Position numbers and translations under genes: made by a program
Part shown: positions 22,407-29,911 of the stretch, one piece after another
Layout of the letters: every line of letters begins with the position of its first letter
Numbering within the stretch: position 1 is the first letter of the stretch
Notes under the pieces: generated by a model
Told to the model about the DNA's origin: nothing
The model's database searches: none
What the model saw: only the letters and a program-made list of their open reading frames with translations
From: CAVQFC01 sp036497895
GTDB taxonomy: Bacteria; Acidobacteriota; Vicinamibacteria; Vicinamibacterales; CAVVIG01
DNA length: 36,958 bases
Direction of reading: 5' to 3'
Assembly (NCBI GenBank): GCA_036497895.1
Contig: DASXIR010000043.1
Span: 1 to 36,958, forward strand

Positions 22407-23039
22407 ATTGAGAGTCAGGCTGTCGGCCCCTTCCACAAGAACGGTTTTGTCGTCGGTTGCGAGGTCAGCAACGAGGCGGTGCTGATCGATCCCGGCGACG
22501 AAGTCGCGACGCTGCTCGCCTTCGCCAAGCGCCGTAACCTCGTCATTCGTCACATTCTGTTGACCCACGCACATGTCGATCACGTCACCGGCGTGGCAGC
22601 GGCCAAGCGCGCGCTCGGCGTGCCGATTTATCTGCATCGCGACGACCTGTTTCTCTACGATCAGGCAGTCGAGATGGGTGCACGCTTCGGTCTCGCAGTC
22701 GAGCCGCAGCCCCCGATCGACCGGTTCTACGCGACCGCCGATGTGATCGCGTTCGGGACATATGAGGTACGGCCATACCATACGCCGGGACATTGTCCCG
22801 GCGGCGTGTGCCTGCGCATCGGCAAGAAGGGCGAACCCGGGCAGCACCTCTTCGTCGGCGACACGCTGTTCGCGGGCGCCATCGGCCGTACCGATTTGGG
22901 TGGAGGCGACTACGACACGTTGATTGATTCGATCCGAACGGTCCTGATGCCGTTCGGCGATGCGGCGATCGTGCACCCCGGACATGGTCCGGACACGACG
23001 ATTGGCGAAGAACGTCGAACAAATCCGTTCCTGCAATAG
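22401..23039 (+). CDS. MBL-fold metallohydrolase (glyoxalase II-like)
   Basis: The 212-residue enzyme has the metallo-beta-lactamase metal-binding motif LLTHAHVDHVTG, a downstream His in HTPGHCPGGVC, the bridging Asp in FVGDTLFAGAIGRTDL and a final His in IVHPGHGPDTTIGEE. This arrangement is that of GloB-type hydroxyacylglutathione hydrolases and their relatives that bind two metal ions. The C-terminal substrate domain of true glyoxalase II is absent, so another thioester or ester substrate is likely. The frame starts at 22401, eight bases from the divergent receiver gene. Confidence 0.9.
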   Translation: MIIESQAVGPFHKNGFVVGCEVSNEAVLIDPGDEVATLLAFAKRRNLVIRHILLTHAHVDHVTGVAAAKRALGVPIYLHRDDLFLYDQAVEMGARFGLAVEPQPPIDRFYATADVIAFGTYEVRPYHTPGHCPGGVCLRIGKKGEPGQHLFVGDTLFAGAIGRTDLGGGDYDTLIDSIRTVLMPFGDAAIVHPGHGPDTTIGEERRTNPFLQ

Positions 23040-23083
23040 ACGAGAGCCGGACTTATCGGCCGTTGAACGTGGACGGGAGGGTT

Positions 23084-23380
23084 TCAGACTGTCCCGAGAT
23101 CGGCCGCCTGCCGATTCACCGTCAGCTCGACGCGGCCGATTCGAAGACGGTCGCCGGCGGCCAGCCGCGCCTTTTCGATGCGCTTGTCGTTGACGAACGT
23201 TCCGTTGGTGCTCGAGAGGTCGAGCACCTCGAGAGCGTCGGCGTCAGCCGTCAACTGACAATGGAGTCGCGACACCAGCGCCGCATCCAGAATGAAATCG
23301 GCGCCCGTCGCTCGTCCCACCGTCTTGATGGCGCCGCTCCGCAGCCGGAATGTCGTCTCGTCGCTCTCGAGAATCCACAT
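23084..23380 (-). CDS. Single-domain FHA protein
   Basis: The 98-residue protein is a stand-alone forkhead-associated domain that binds phosphothreonine peptides. The family motifs are clear: TVGRATGADFIL (Gly-Arg), SRLHCQL (Ser-x-x-His) and LDLSSTNGTFVNDKRI. It lies in the same neighbourhood as a kinase-like protein (20056-21042), but that protein appears inactive, so a functional link is uncertain. A TAGAAT -10 candidate on the minus strand at 23389-23394 is eight bases before the ATG, suggesting a leaderless transcript. The gene converges with the MBL hydrolase gene. Confidence 0.93.
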   Translation of the reverse strand: MWILESDETTFRLRSGAIKTVGRATGADFILDAALVSRLHCQLTADADALEVLDLSSTNGTFVNDKRIEKARLAAGDRLRIGRVELTVNRQAADLGTV

Positions 23381-23388
23381 GCCCGGTC

Positions 23389-23394
23389 ATTCTA
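23389..23394 (-). promoter_or_regulatory. Candidate -10 element for the FHA gene
   Basis: TAGAAT on the minus strand is five of six to the consensus and ends eight bases before the FHA start codon. It repeats the queF arrangement exactly. Confidence 0.45.
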
Positions 23395-23456
23395 ACCCGG
23401 GGCGCGCTGGTCGATGCGGTTCGTTCCGCGAAATCGTACGAACCCGAGGGTGAGGC

Positions 23457-24869
23457 TCACCCGATCTGTCTGGCGGCGCGAATGATTGCGTCGGCCGATC
23501 GATCGACGTCCTCGTCGGCGGTTGACCAGTTGGAAACCGAAATCCGCATCGCGTCCATACCGTGCCAGCTGGTTCCGCCAAGCCAGCAGACACCCTCGTC
23601 CTGCACGATCTTCAGGGCACCTCTGGTCGCGGCATCGGCCGCAGCGTCGAGTGTGGCGGGCCCGACCCGGACCAGTACCTGATTCAGCATGACGTCGTTG
23701 AGGACACGAATGGACGACTCGGTTTGCAGTCTCTCGGCAAACCGGCGGGCAAGCCGGCAGCACCGCTCGACGAGATCGGCGACGCCATGTCGACCGAGCG
23801 ACTGAAGCGCGGCATACACCGCAAACCCGCGCGCCCGCCGAGACGACTCGGGCGTCCAGTCCATGGGTTCACGCGGCTCCTCCGCCGACCGTACGAGATA
23901 TGCCGCACCCATGCTCATCGCCGCGCGATGGGCGGCGGGGTGCGCGACGAACACGAGGCCCGAGTCATACGGTACGTTCAACCACTTGTGGGCGTCCGTA
24001 GCGCACGAGTCCGCGCGCTCGATTCCCTTCACGAGACTGCGCCGTGCCGGACTCGCTCCGGCCCAGAGTCCGAACGCGCCGTCCACGTGCATCCATCCGC
24101 CGTGACGGCCGACACTGTCGGCAATCTGATCCAGCGGATCGAATGCACCGGTGTTCACGTTGCCGGCCTGCGCGCAGACGATGGTGGCGGCACTGGCCGC
24201 CGCGCCAGGTTTCCGCTGGAGCGCCGCGTCGAGCGCGTCGGGACGCATCCGGCCCTGATCGTCGGCCGGCACGCGGATGACCTGATTCGATCCGAACCCG
24301 AGCAGCCGCAGCGCGCCGAGGACCGACACGTGCACCTCGTCACCGACGATGACGCGCACTCGCGGAGCGTCCTGCAGGCCGTCGGCCTCGACGTCCCATC
24401 CCGCACGGCGCAGTAGCTCGTGACGGGCCGCTGCCAGGGCGGTGAAATTGGCCATGTGGCAGCCGGTGACGAACCCGACGCTGGCGTTGGCGGGAAGACC
24501 GAGGAGATCGAGCAGCCATCCGGCCGCGACTTCTTCGACCACGGCGGCCGCCGGCGACATCACGAACAGCGCCGCCGGTTGATCCCATGCTGTTGTCAAC
24601 CATTCGGCGGCCACTGTTGCCGGCAGCGCGCCGCCGGTGACGAACCCGAAGTATCTCGGCCCGCTCGTCGTGACCAGCCCCGGCTCCGCGGCTCGGGCGA
24701 GCGCGTCGATCACCTGCGCGGCATCGACCGGATCATCGGGCAGCGGGACACCGATGGACGCACGCAACTCCTGAAGCGTCGCCGCCGGCCGGACCGGACG
24801 AGTGGCACGCGAGGCCGCGTAGGCGCGCGCGATTTCTACCGCGCGGGCGAGAGCGTCTTGTTCAGCCAC
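23457..24869 (-). CDS. PLP-dependent amino acid decarboxylase (group II, aromatic-L-amino-acid type)
   Basis: This 470-residue protein belongs to the group II pyridoxal-phosphate decarboxylases. The PLP lysine is in DSCATDAHKWLNVPYD (the family usually shows DxHKWxxxPxxxG). The N-terminal half carries SGPRYFGFVTGGALPATVAAEW and GFVTGCHMANFTALAAAR, and the cofactor-facing WMHVDGAFGLWA is present. Length is standard. Substrate may be an aromatic amino acid, glutamate-like acid or another; the sequence does not decide. The ATG at 24869 lies inside the upstream hydrolase gene (34-base overlap), so the two form an operon. It has no signal peptide. Confidence 0.93.
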   Translation of the reverse strand: MAEQDALARAVEIARAYAASRATRPVRPAATLQELRASIGVPLPDDPVDAAQVIDALARAAEPGLVTTSGPRYFGFVTGGALPATVAAEWLTTAWDQPAALFVMSPAAAVVEEVAAGWLLDLLGLPANASVGFVTGCHMANFTALAAARHELLRRAGWDVEADGLQDAPRVRVIVGDEVHVSVLGALRLLGFGSNQVIRVPADDQGRMRPDALDAALQRKPGAAASAATIVCAQAGNVNTGAFDPLDQIADSVGRHGGWMHVDGAFGLWAGASPARRSLVKGIERADSCATDAHKWLNVPYDSGLVFVAHPAAHRAAMSMGAAYLVRSAEEPREPMDWTPESSRRARGFAVYAALQSLGRHGVADLVERCCRLARRFAERLQTESSIRVLNDVMLNQVLVRVGPATLDAAADAATRGALKIVQDEGVCWLGGTSWHGMDAMRISVSNWSTADEDVDRSADAIIRAARQIG

Positions 24870-26518
24870 GTGACGACCGCCTGCGTGACCGCGGCGCTGA
24901 CGTGCTTGTCCTTCAGCAATGGGTACTCGACGACTTCCCCCGAGGTTCCGGGCACCAGCAGGTGGTTGACGCCTGGAACCTTCACCATTTCCTGGGTGCC
25001 GTTCTTACGCTTGCGCGCCGCGGCATCCAGACGGTCGGCATTCTGCGGGTCGATCTGAGTATCGAGTTCGCCCTGAACGATCAGCAGCGGCTGACGAGTG
25101 TTGGACACGAGCTTGACGGGGTCGGTCGCCAGCAAACTCTGAAACTCGATCGTGTCTACCGAACGGCGGATCTCCGGCGGCAGCTTGTCGAGGCCCTTGC
25201 CGGTCATCACCGCCTCGTGGATCCGCTTCTGGTCGTCAACCTTGGCCTGACGCTCTTCGGCAGTCAGCGTCATCCCGTTGAGCACGTGCTGTTGCTGGGC
25301 GAGCACGACGTCGGCGCCGGGCATGCCGGGTGTGGCCAGCAGGCTCACGCTGACGATCCGCTTGTCCTTGTCCGCCGCGATCAGTGCGGCTAATCCACCT
25401 TCGCCGTAACCGACCACGGCGATCCGCTTCGGATCCACATCCTTCCGCTCCGCCATCATCTTCACGGCAGCGCGAACATCGTCGGCGTAGTCGGCGAGCG
25501 CCGCCGACTCGGCGCGACCGCCACTCTGGCCCGTGCCGCGCTTGTCATAGCGCAGCACGATGTAGCCGGCATCGGCGAGAGCGCCGGCGATTTGTCCGAG
25601 GATCGGAATGCCCGACGCGAGACCGTCACGATCCGCGGATCCGCTCGCGCCGACGAGCACCACAGCCGGCAGCCGCGCCTCAGTGGACGTCGCCGGCCGC
25701 GAGATCGTACCGATCAGCGTGAAGCCGTTGCTTGGAATTTTTGTGGTTTCGTCGTTCGAGCGCGAGATCGTGACGCTGCGCGACGACACGGCGCCGATAT
25801 CCTCGCGCACGACGTCGAGGCCTTGCGCCGGGATGCTGAAGCGAATCATCCGGTTCGCCTCGTCGACCCAGATGTCACCGTCGATCTGGGCGCCCGGCAG
25901 CTTCAGCGCAAACTGCGTCCGCACCGCATTGACGATGCGGCCGGTCGTTTGAATTTGTTCCTTGTTCGAGTCACCAACGTGCAGGGTCACGGCCGCCTGG
26001 GGCACCAGGTAGATCGGAACGTCCGTGCCCGCCGGTGCGGTCTTCAGGCGATTCGCAAGCGCCTCGTACGGTCCGAAGAAGCTCCCCGGCAGGACCAGAA
26101 GTGCGTCGGCGGGGATGGTGTCCGTTTTCTCCGTCGTCTGGCCGTTGAGGACGACTTCACTCTTCGCGACGGTGCCGTCGACTCTGGTGTGGACCTGTTG
26201 CGTCTGTCCGCGCACGGCGCCGTCCAGCGTGAATTCGAACGCCTTCCAGTCGGCGGTGTAGCGGACCTCCATTCGCCGCGCGATGGTGTCGAGCGGCGCA
26301 CCGAGGCGGCCGCTGCTGACGATCATCCATCCGCCGGCGTTGCGAACCACCGCGATCTGCTCGTTGCCAATCGGCACGCCGCGCACGAAGATCGAGAAGT
26401 TGGTGGCGCCGGCCTCCGTGAGCGTTGGTGGTGGCGGCAGCTGCTGAGCCGACGCCGCAATCGGCACGGCCAGGGCCGCCGCGGCACACGCCGCACGGAT
26501 AGAATAAAGAAAGCGCAT
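24836..26518 (-). CDS. Secreted alpha/beta hydrolase-fold protein with serine nucleophile replaced
   Basis: The 560-residue product has a signal peptide (MRFLYSIRAACAAAALAVPIA, cleavage after ASA). An N-terminal domain of about 270 residues follows, and then an alpha/beta hydrolase domain beginning LPAVVLVGASGSADRDG and DAGYIVLRYDKRGTGQS. The expected nucleophile elbow, GHSEGG in relatives, reads GYGEGG here, so Ser is Gly. The Asp (VQGELDTQIDPQNADRL) and His (VPGVNHLLVPG) partners are kept. I chose the start at 26518 because the signal peptide begins there, although the frame stays open to 26674. The start codon overlaps the divergent ygfZ start. The codons around the missing serine read GTCGGTTACGGCGAAGGTGG on the minus strand, so this is not an apparent frameshift. 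Confidence 0.88.
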   Translation of the reverse strand: MRFLYSIRAACAAAALAVPIAASAQQLPPPPTLTEAGATNFSIFVRGVPIGNEQIAVVRNAGGWMIVSSGRLGAPLDTIARRMEVRYTADWKAFEFTLDGAVRGQTQQVHTRVDGTVAKSEVVLNGQTTEKTDTIPADALLVLPGSFFGPYEALANRLKTAPAGTDVPIYLVPQAAVTLHVGDSNKEQIQTTGRIVNAVRTQFALKLPGAQIDGDIWVDEANRMIRFSIPAQGLDVVREDIGAVSSRSVTISRSNDETTKIPSNGFTLIGTISRPATSTEARLPAVVLVGASGSADRDGLASGIPILGQIAGALADAGYIVLRYDKRGTGQSGGRAESAALADYADDVRAAVKMMAERKDVDPKRIAVVGYGEGGLAALIAADKDKRIVSVSLLATPGMPGADVVLAQQQHVLNGMTLTAEERQAKVDDQKRIHEAVMTGKGLDKLPPEIRRSVDTIEFQSLLATDPVKLVSNTRQPLLIVQGELDTQIDPQNADRLDAAARKRKNGTQEMVKVPGVNHLLVPGTSGEVVEYPLLKDKHVSAAVTQAVVTWLNKTLSPAR

Positions 26519-27554
26519 GACCCAGCATAACACCTTGATTACGGCGGTTTCGGCGGCTGGATACGACGCCGCCCGGCATCGTGCCGCGACCATCGACCGT
26601 TCGAACATGGGGCGCATCGTGGTGTCGGGCGCCGACCGCGCGTCGTATCTCCAGGGTCTGCTGACCAATGACATCGTGGCGCTGACGACGGGGCACGGCT
26701 GCTACGCCGCCTATCTGACCGCGCAAGGCCGAATGATTGCCGACCTCCACGTCTACGAGCTGGGCGACGTGTTGTTGTTGAGAATGGCGGCCGACGTCAA
26801 GGACACGGTGCTCGCGAGGCTCGACCAGTTCATTTTCTCGGAGGATGTTCAGCTCGGCGACGTGACCGACAGCTTCGCGCAGATTGCGGTGGTCGGCCCG
26901 GACTCGGCGCGGGTGGTGGCGTCAGTCGCCGGCATCGCGCTCGAATCGCTCGAGTCGTTGCCGGATCACGGAAACCTGCGCTCGTCATGGCGCGGGGCGC
27001 CGACGATCGTCACGCGCGTGACCGACACAGGCGAGCCCGGCTACGACCTCTTTGTCGAACGTGCGCAAGCGGACGCATTGAACAGCGAATTGACGTCCGC
27101 GGGCACGTTCGCGCTCGACGAGCTGACCGCCGACGTGCTGCGCATCGAGGCCGGCGTTCCCTTGTTCCACCGCGACATGGACGAGGACACGCTGCCGCTG
27201 GAGGCGGCGATCGAATCACGCGCCATCAGCTTTACCAAGGGCTGCTACGTCGGACAGGAAGTCGTGATTCGGGTACTGCACCGCGGTCACGGGCGGGTTG
27301 CCCGCAAGCTCGTGGGCCTCACCGTCAGCGGCGACAAAGTGCCGCAGCCCGGCGCTGCGATCGCGAGCGGCGATCGCGAGGTCGGCAAGGTGACGAGCAG
27401 CGCGATGTCGCCGGCGTTGAACGCACCAATCGCACTTGGCTACGTGCACCGCGATTTCCTCGAGCCAGGAACGGCCGTGACGATCGCCGGCGCCGGCGCA
27501 GTGGTGACCGGGCTGCCGTTCGTCGAATCCTCGCCTGCGGGCCGAACAACATAG
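26517..27554 (+). CDS. ygfZ: Folate-binding YgfZ/GcvT-like protein
   Basis: YgfZ is a tetrahydrofolate-dependent protein needed for full activity of some iron-sulphur enzymes. The 345-residue product has the GcvT-like N-terminal GRIVVSGADRASYLQGLLTNDI, and the signature KGCYVGQEVVIRVLHRGH with the conserved Cys and Gln. The C-terminal barrel contains GKVTSSAMSPALNAPIALGYV. The ATG at 26517 shares two bases with the divergent hydrolase start (CATG at 26516-26519). A TAGAAT at 26500-26505 upstream could be its -10. The NUDIX gene converges 18 bases downstream. Confidence 0.93.
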   Translation: MTQHNTLITAVSAAGYDAARHRAATIDRSNMGRIVVSGADRASYLQGLLTNDIVALTTGHGCYAAYLTAQGRMIADLHVYELGDVLLLRMAADVKDTVLARLDQFIFSEDVQLGDVTDSFAQIAVVGPDSARVVASVAGIALESLESLPDHGNLRSSWRGAPTIVTRVTDTGEPGYDLFVERAQADALNSELTSAGTFALDELTADVLRIEAGVPLFHRDMDEDTLPLEAAIESRAISFTKGCYVGQEVVIRVLHRGHGRVARKLVGLTVSGDKVPQPGAAIASGDREVGKVTSSAMSPALNAPIALGYVHRDFLEPGTAVTIAGAGAVVTGLPFVESSPAGRTT

Positions 27555-27572
27555 ACGCGGCCGGTCTCCGCA

Positions 27573-27956
27573 TCATGACCCAGAGAGCAGCCGAATCAAC
27601 TCGGCGTCGGCCGGGGGGAACTGCAGTGTCGTGAGCTCTGCGCGGGAGGCCCAGCGCATCTCCTGATAGATCTGCGGACTGGGCACGCCCAGCAGTTCGC
27701 ACGCGAGAAAATGCAGTTCGACCCGGCGATCGGGATACTCGTGCGCGGTGGTCAGGATCTCATCGCCGACCTTCGCCGCCACCGCGAGCTCCTCACGCAG
27801 TTCGCGCTCGAGACACGCAACGAGCGACTCACCAGCTTCGCATTTGCCGCCAGGGAATTCCCAGAGGCCTTGGAGATGGACGCCCTGTGGACGGCGCGTC
27901 ACGAGAAAGTGCCCGTCGCGCTCGATCACGGCGGCGGTGACGACGATCGTGGTCAT
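27573..27956 (-). CDS. MutT-like NUDIX hydrolase (8-oxo-dGTP diphosphatase type)
   Basis: The 127-residue protein is a compact NUDIX hydrolase. The box reads GGKCEAGESLVACLERELRE followed by ELAV: the catalytic glutamates are present and only the usual Gly of the EExG end is Ala. The N-terminus MTTIVVTAAVIERDGHFLVTRRP matches MutT-type enzymes that clean oxidised nucleotides. The start at 27956 overlaps the mutY stop in an ATGA arrangement, so the two are translationally coupled and likely act together against 8-oxoguanine damage. An alternative reading is that it replaces the missing MutY C-terminal domain. Confidence 0.9.
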   Translation of the reverse strand: MTTIVVTAAVIERDGHFLVTRRPQGVHLQGLWEFPGGKCEAGESLVACLERELREELAVAAKVGDEILTTAHEYPDRRVELHFLACELLGVPSPQIYQEMRWASRAELTTLQFPPADAELIRLLSGS

Positions 27957-28660
27957 TGAGCGGGCGTGAAGGGATAGGTCCGGCAGTGCCTGGCCAGCGG
28001 GCACACCAGGCACTTCGGGTTTCTCGCGGTGCAGACCATGGCGCCGAAGTCCATTTGCGCCTGATTGAAGTCGAAGCCATGCCGCACCGGGACCAACGCC
28101 TCCGACACCGCCCAGAGATGGCGCTTCATCGCGTGGCTCTTCGGATCGCCCTTCGCCACGAAGACACGGAACAGCACACGCGCGACGTTGGTGTCGAGAA
28201 TCGCCGCCGGCTCGCGGAACGCTAAGCTGCGGATCGCGCCCGCCGTGTAGGCGCCGATGCCCTTGAACGACAGCAGCGTGGCCTCGTCTGCGGGCAGGCG
28301 GCCGCCGTACTTCGAGACCGACTCACGCGCGATCGATTGAAGTCGTTTCGGCCGGATGTTGTAACCGAGCGGATACCAGGTGTCCGCGACATCCTGCTCG
28401 GGCGCTCCGGCCAGCACTTCCATCGACGGATACTTGTCCAGCCACTCCGCATATTTCGGCAGCACCCGGTCGACTTGGGTCTGCTGCAGCATGATCTCGG
28501 ACACGAGGATGTGATACGGGTCGTCGGTTTTTCGCCACGGTAGATTGCGGCCGTGCCGGCGGTACCACGTGAGCAGTCGTTGCCGGAACCGGCGTCGATC
28601 GGCGGACGCCGGAACTGGCAGCGGGCGAGTCTTCTTCGTGGTCTTCCTCTTAACGGTCAT
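27953..28660 (-). CDS. mutY: A/G-specific adenine glycosylase MutY-like, without C-terminal domain
   Basis: The 235-residue protein has the MutY catalytic core: LPWRKTDDPYHILVSEIMLQQTQVDRVLP with the catalytic Glu, the helix-hairpin-helix LLSFKGIGAYTAGAIRSLAF, the catalytic Asp in AILDTNVARVL, and the iron-sulphur loop C-x6-C-x2-C-x5-C (CTARNPKCLVCPLARHC). MutY removes adenine opposite 8-oxoguanine. Typical MutY is about 350 residues with a NUDIX-like recognition domain; here that domain is absent, and a separate NUDIX gene follows with a four-base overlap. The basic N-terminal tail (KRKTTKKTRP) is unusual. Start codons of this gene and the divergent cobalamin gene are 26 bases apart. Confidence 0.9.
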   Translation of the reverse strand: MTVKRKTTKKTRPLPVPASADRRRFRQRLLTWYRRHGRNLPWRKTDDPYHILVSEIMLQQTQVDRVLPKYAEWLDKYPSMEVLAGAPEQDVADTWYPLGYNIRPKRLQSIARESVSKYGGRLPADEATLLSFKGIGAYTAGAIRSLAFREPAAILDTNVARVLFRVFVAKGDPKSHAMKRHLWAVSEALVPVRHGFDFNQAQMDFGAMVCTARNPKCLVCPLARHCRTYPFTPAQ

Positions 28661-28674
28661 GTCGACGCATTTCG

Positions 28675-28680
28675 TATAAT
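28675..28680 (+). promoter_or_regulatory. Consensus -10 element for the cobalamin adenosyltransferase gene
   Basis: A perfect TATAAT ends six bases before the GTG start at 28687, so transcription would begin at the start codon. On the minus strand the same bases, with TATACG at 28673-28678, could serve mutY. No convincing -35 was found for either. Confidence 0.55.
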
Positions 28681-28686
28681 TCGCTC

Positions 28687-29223
28687 GTGAAAATCTACAC
28701 CCGGACCGGCGACACCGGCGAGACGTCGCTCTTCAGCGGCGATCGGGCTCGCAAAGACGATCCGCGCGTCGAGGCTTACGGCGCAGTGGACGAGCTGAAC
28801 GCATGGCTCGGATTCGTGATCGCGTCGCCGACCGGTCCGTCCCTCGATGCCGAGCTGGTGCAGATCCAGCGCGATCTCTTCGCCCTCGCCGCCCAGCTTG
28901 CCGATCCGTCGGACAAGCTCGCGCCCCGGGTGACCAAGGCGATCATCGGCGATCCGGACATCCTGCGCCTCGAGCAGCTGATCGATCGGCTCGAGCAGGA
29001 ACTGCCGCCGTTGCGCCGCTTCATTCTTGCCGGGGGGACGACTGCCGGCGCTTCTCTCCACATCGCCCGCACGGTCTGCCGGCGGGCCGAACGCCGGATG
29101 GTGGCGATCGAACCGCCGGTCGATCCTGTCCTGTTGCGCTACATCAACCGGCTGTCGGACCTGCTGTTCGTCATGGCACGGTCGGTCAACCACCGGGACG
29201 GGACGCCTGAGACCGAGTGGTAG
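28687..29223 (+). CDS. ATP:cob(I)alamin adenosyltransferase, PduO type
   Basis: This 178-residue enzyme makes adenosylcobalamin from cob(I)alamin and ATP. It begins with the ATP-binding MKIYTRTGDTGETSLFSGDRARKDD, followed by YGAVDELNAWLG, RFILAGGTTAGASLHIARTVCRRAER and RYINRLSDLLFVMAR, all hallmark PduO/MMAB segments. The start is GTG at 28687 with a consensus -10 six bases upstream, so the message is probably leaderless. No cobalamin riboswitch fits in the 26 bases between this gene and mutY. Which B12-dependent enzyme it serves is not shown by the window. Confidence 0.95.
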   Translation: MKIYTRTGDTGETSLFSGDRARKDDPRVEAYGAVDELNAWLGFVIASPTGPSLDAELVQIQRDLFALAAQLADPSDKLAPRVTKAIIGDPDILRLEQLIDRLEQELPPLRRFILAGGTTAGASLHIARTVCRRAERRMVAIEPPVDPVLLRYINRLSDLLFVMARSVNHRDGTPETEW

Positions 29224-29397
29224 CGGGAGGCACCGAGAATACCCACCCCGGAGACTCTGAGACGACGAGGATATCTCTGTTGTTAAGCCTGACGTTTGTG
29301 GTGAGTAGAGCCAGCGTGACGCCAGAGAAAGAACCTCGGTGACTCGGTACCCCTGTGGTTGACTCTGCCCTTTGCGGTGAACGGGTCGATGTCTCCG

Positions 29398-29892
29398 TCA
29401 CTCGGCGTCTCGTCGTTCCACCTCGCGCTTCACTGTCTCGAAAACGCCCCTGGCCAGCTCCTGGGACACGCGCTCGCGAATCGCGCCGCACGGTACCAAC
29501 AGCACACCCTCCCTGGTTTCGATGGCGACGTCCCATCGATCGCGCGCGATGCCTTCCGGCCGATCGTCGAAGCTCGTCGCCTGACGCTCAGTTCCGCCGG
29601 CATGCCGCCTCGAAAGAGACGAGGCGATTGGCGCGCCGTTAATCAGGACACGGACCGCCACGATCAGCTGCTTATCGACGGACTGCTCGCCGTAGTAGAA
29701 ACGCTCCGGGTCTTCGCTGAACAGGACCAGGTCGTCCGCGTCGGGGATTTCGGCGATGACGGTCCGCCCCCGTGCCCGTTCGGCATCGCGCGCGCGTACC
29801 CGCCGCCGCCGGAATGCCTGCAGCGTGGTGCCGAGGCTCGCCGCGACGAAGAGCAGAAAGAACGCGACGAGAGCGGCGAAGACGTCACGCAT
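29398..29892 (-). CDS. Hypothetical protein with one N-terminal membrane helix (164 residues)
   Basis: No family is recognised. The protein starts with a membrane helix (VFAALVAFFLLFVAASLGTTL), then a very basic stretch (RRRRVRAR), and a predicted soluble domain of about 110 residues containing DADDLVLFSEDPERFYYGEQ, KQLIVAVRVLINGAPIA and RWDVAIETREGVLLVPCGAIRERVSQELA. The pattern suggests a cytoplasmic or inner-face mixed alpha/beta domain. It is divergent from hpnC, with only 19 bases between start codons. The 174 bases downstream, to 29224, contain nothing I can identify. Codon use matches the neighbours. Confidence 0.7.
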   Translation of the reverse strand: MRDVFAALVAFFLLFVAASLGTTLQAFRRRRVRARDAERARGRTVIAEIPDADDLVLFSEDPERFYYGEQSVDKQLIVAVRVLINGAPIASSLSRRHAGGTERQATSFDDRPEGIARDRWDVAIETREGVLLVPCGAIRERVSQELARGVFETVKREVERRDAE

Positions 29893-29899
29893 ATCGGAC

Positions 29900-29905
29900 T
29901 AAAAT
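29900..29905 (+). promoter_or_regulatory. Candidate -10 element for the hpnCDE operon
   Basis: TAAAAT is five of six to the consensus and ends six bases before the GTG start of hpnC. The arrangement implies a leaderless transcript. No clear -35 was seen. Confidence 0.45.
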
Positions 29906-29911
29906 GCGGCA

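Noticed and set aside
28661..28686. Cobalamin riboswitch before the adenosyltransferase gene
   Set aside because: Only 26 bases separate the divergent start codons, far too short for the roughly 200-base element.
29224..29397. Possible small gene or RNA in the 174-base gap after the cobalamin gene
   Set aside because: No frame with start and ribosome binding site, no stable hairpin and no recognisable RNA were seen.
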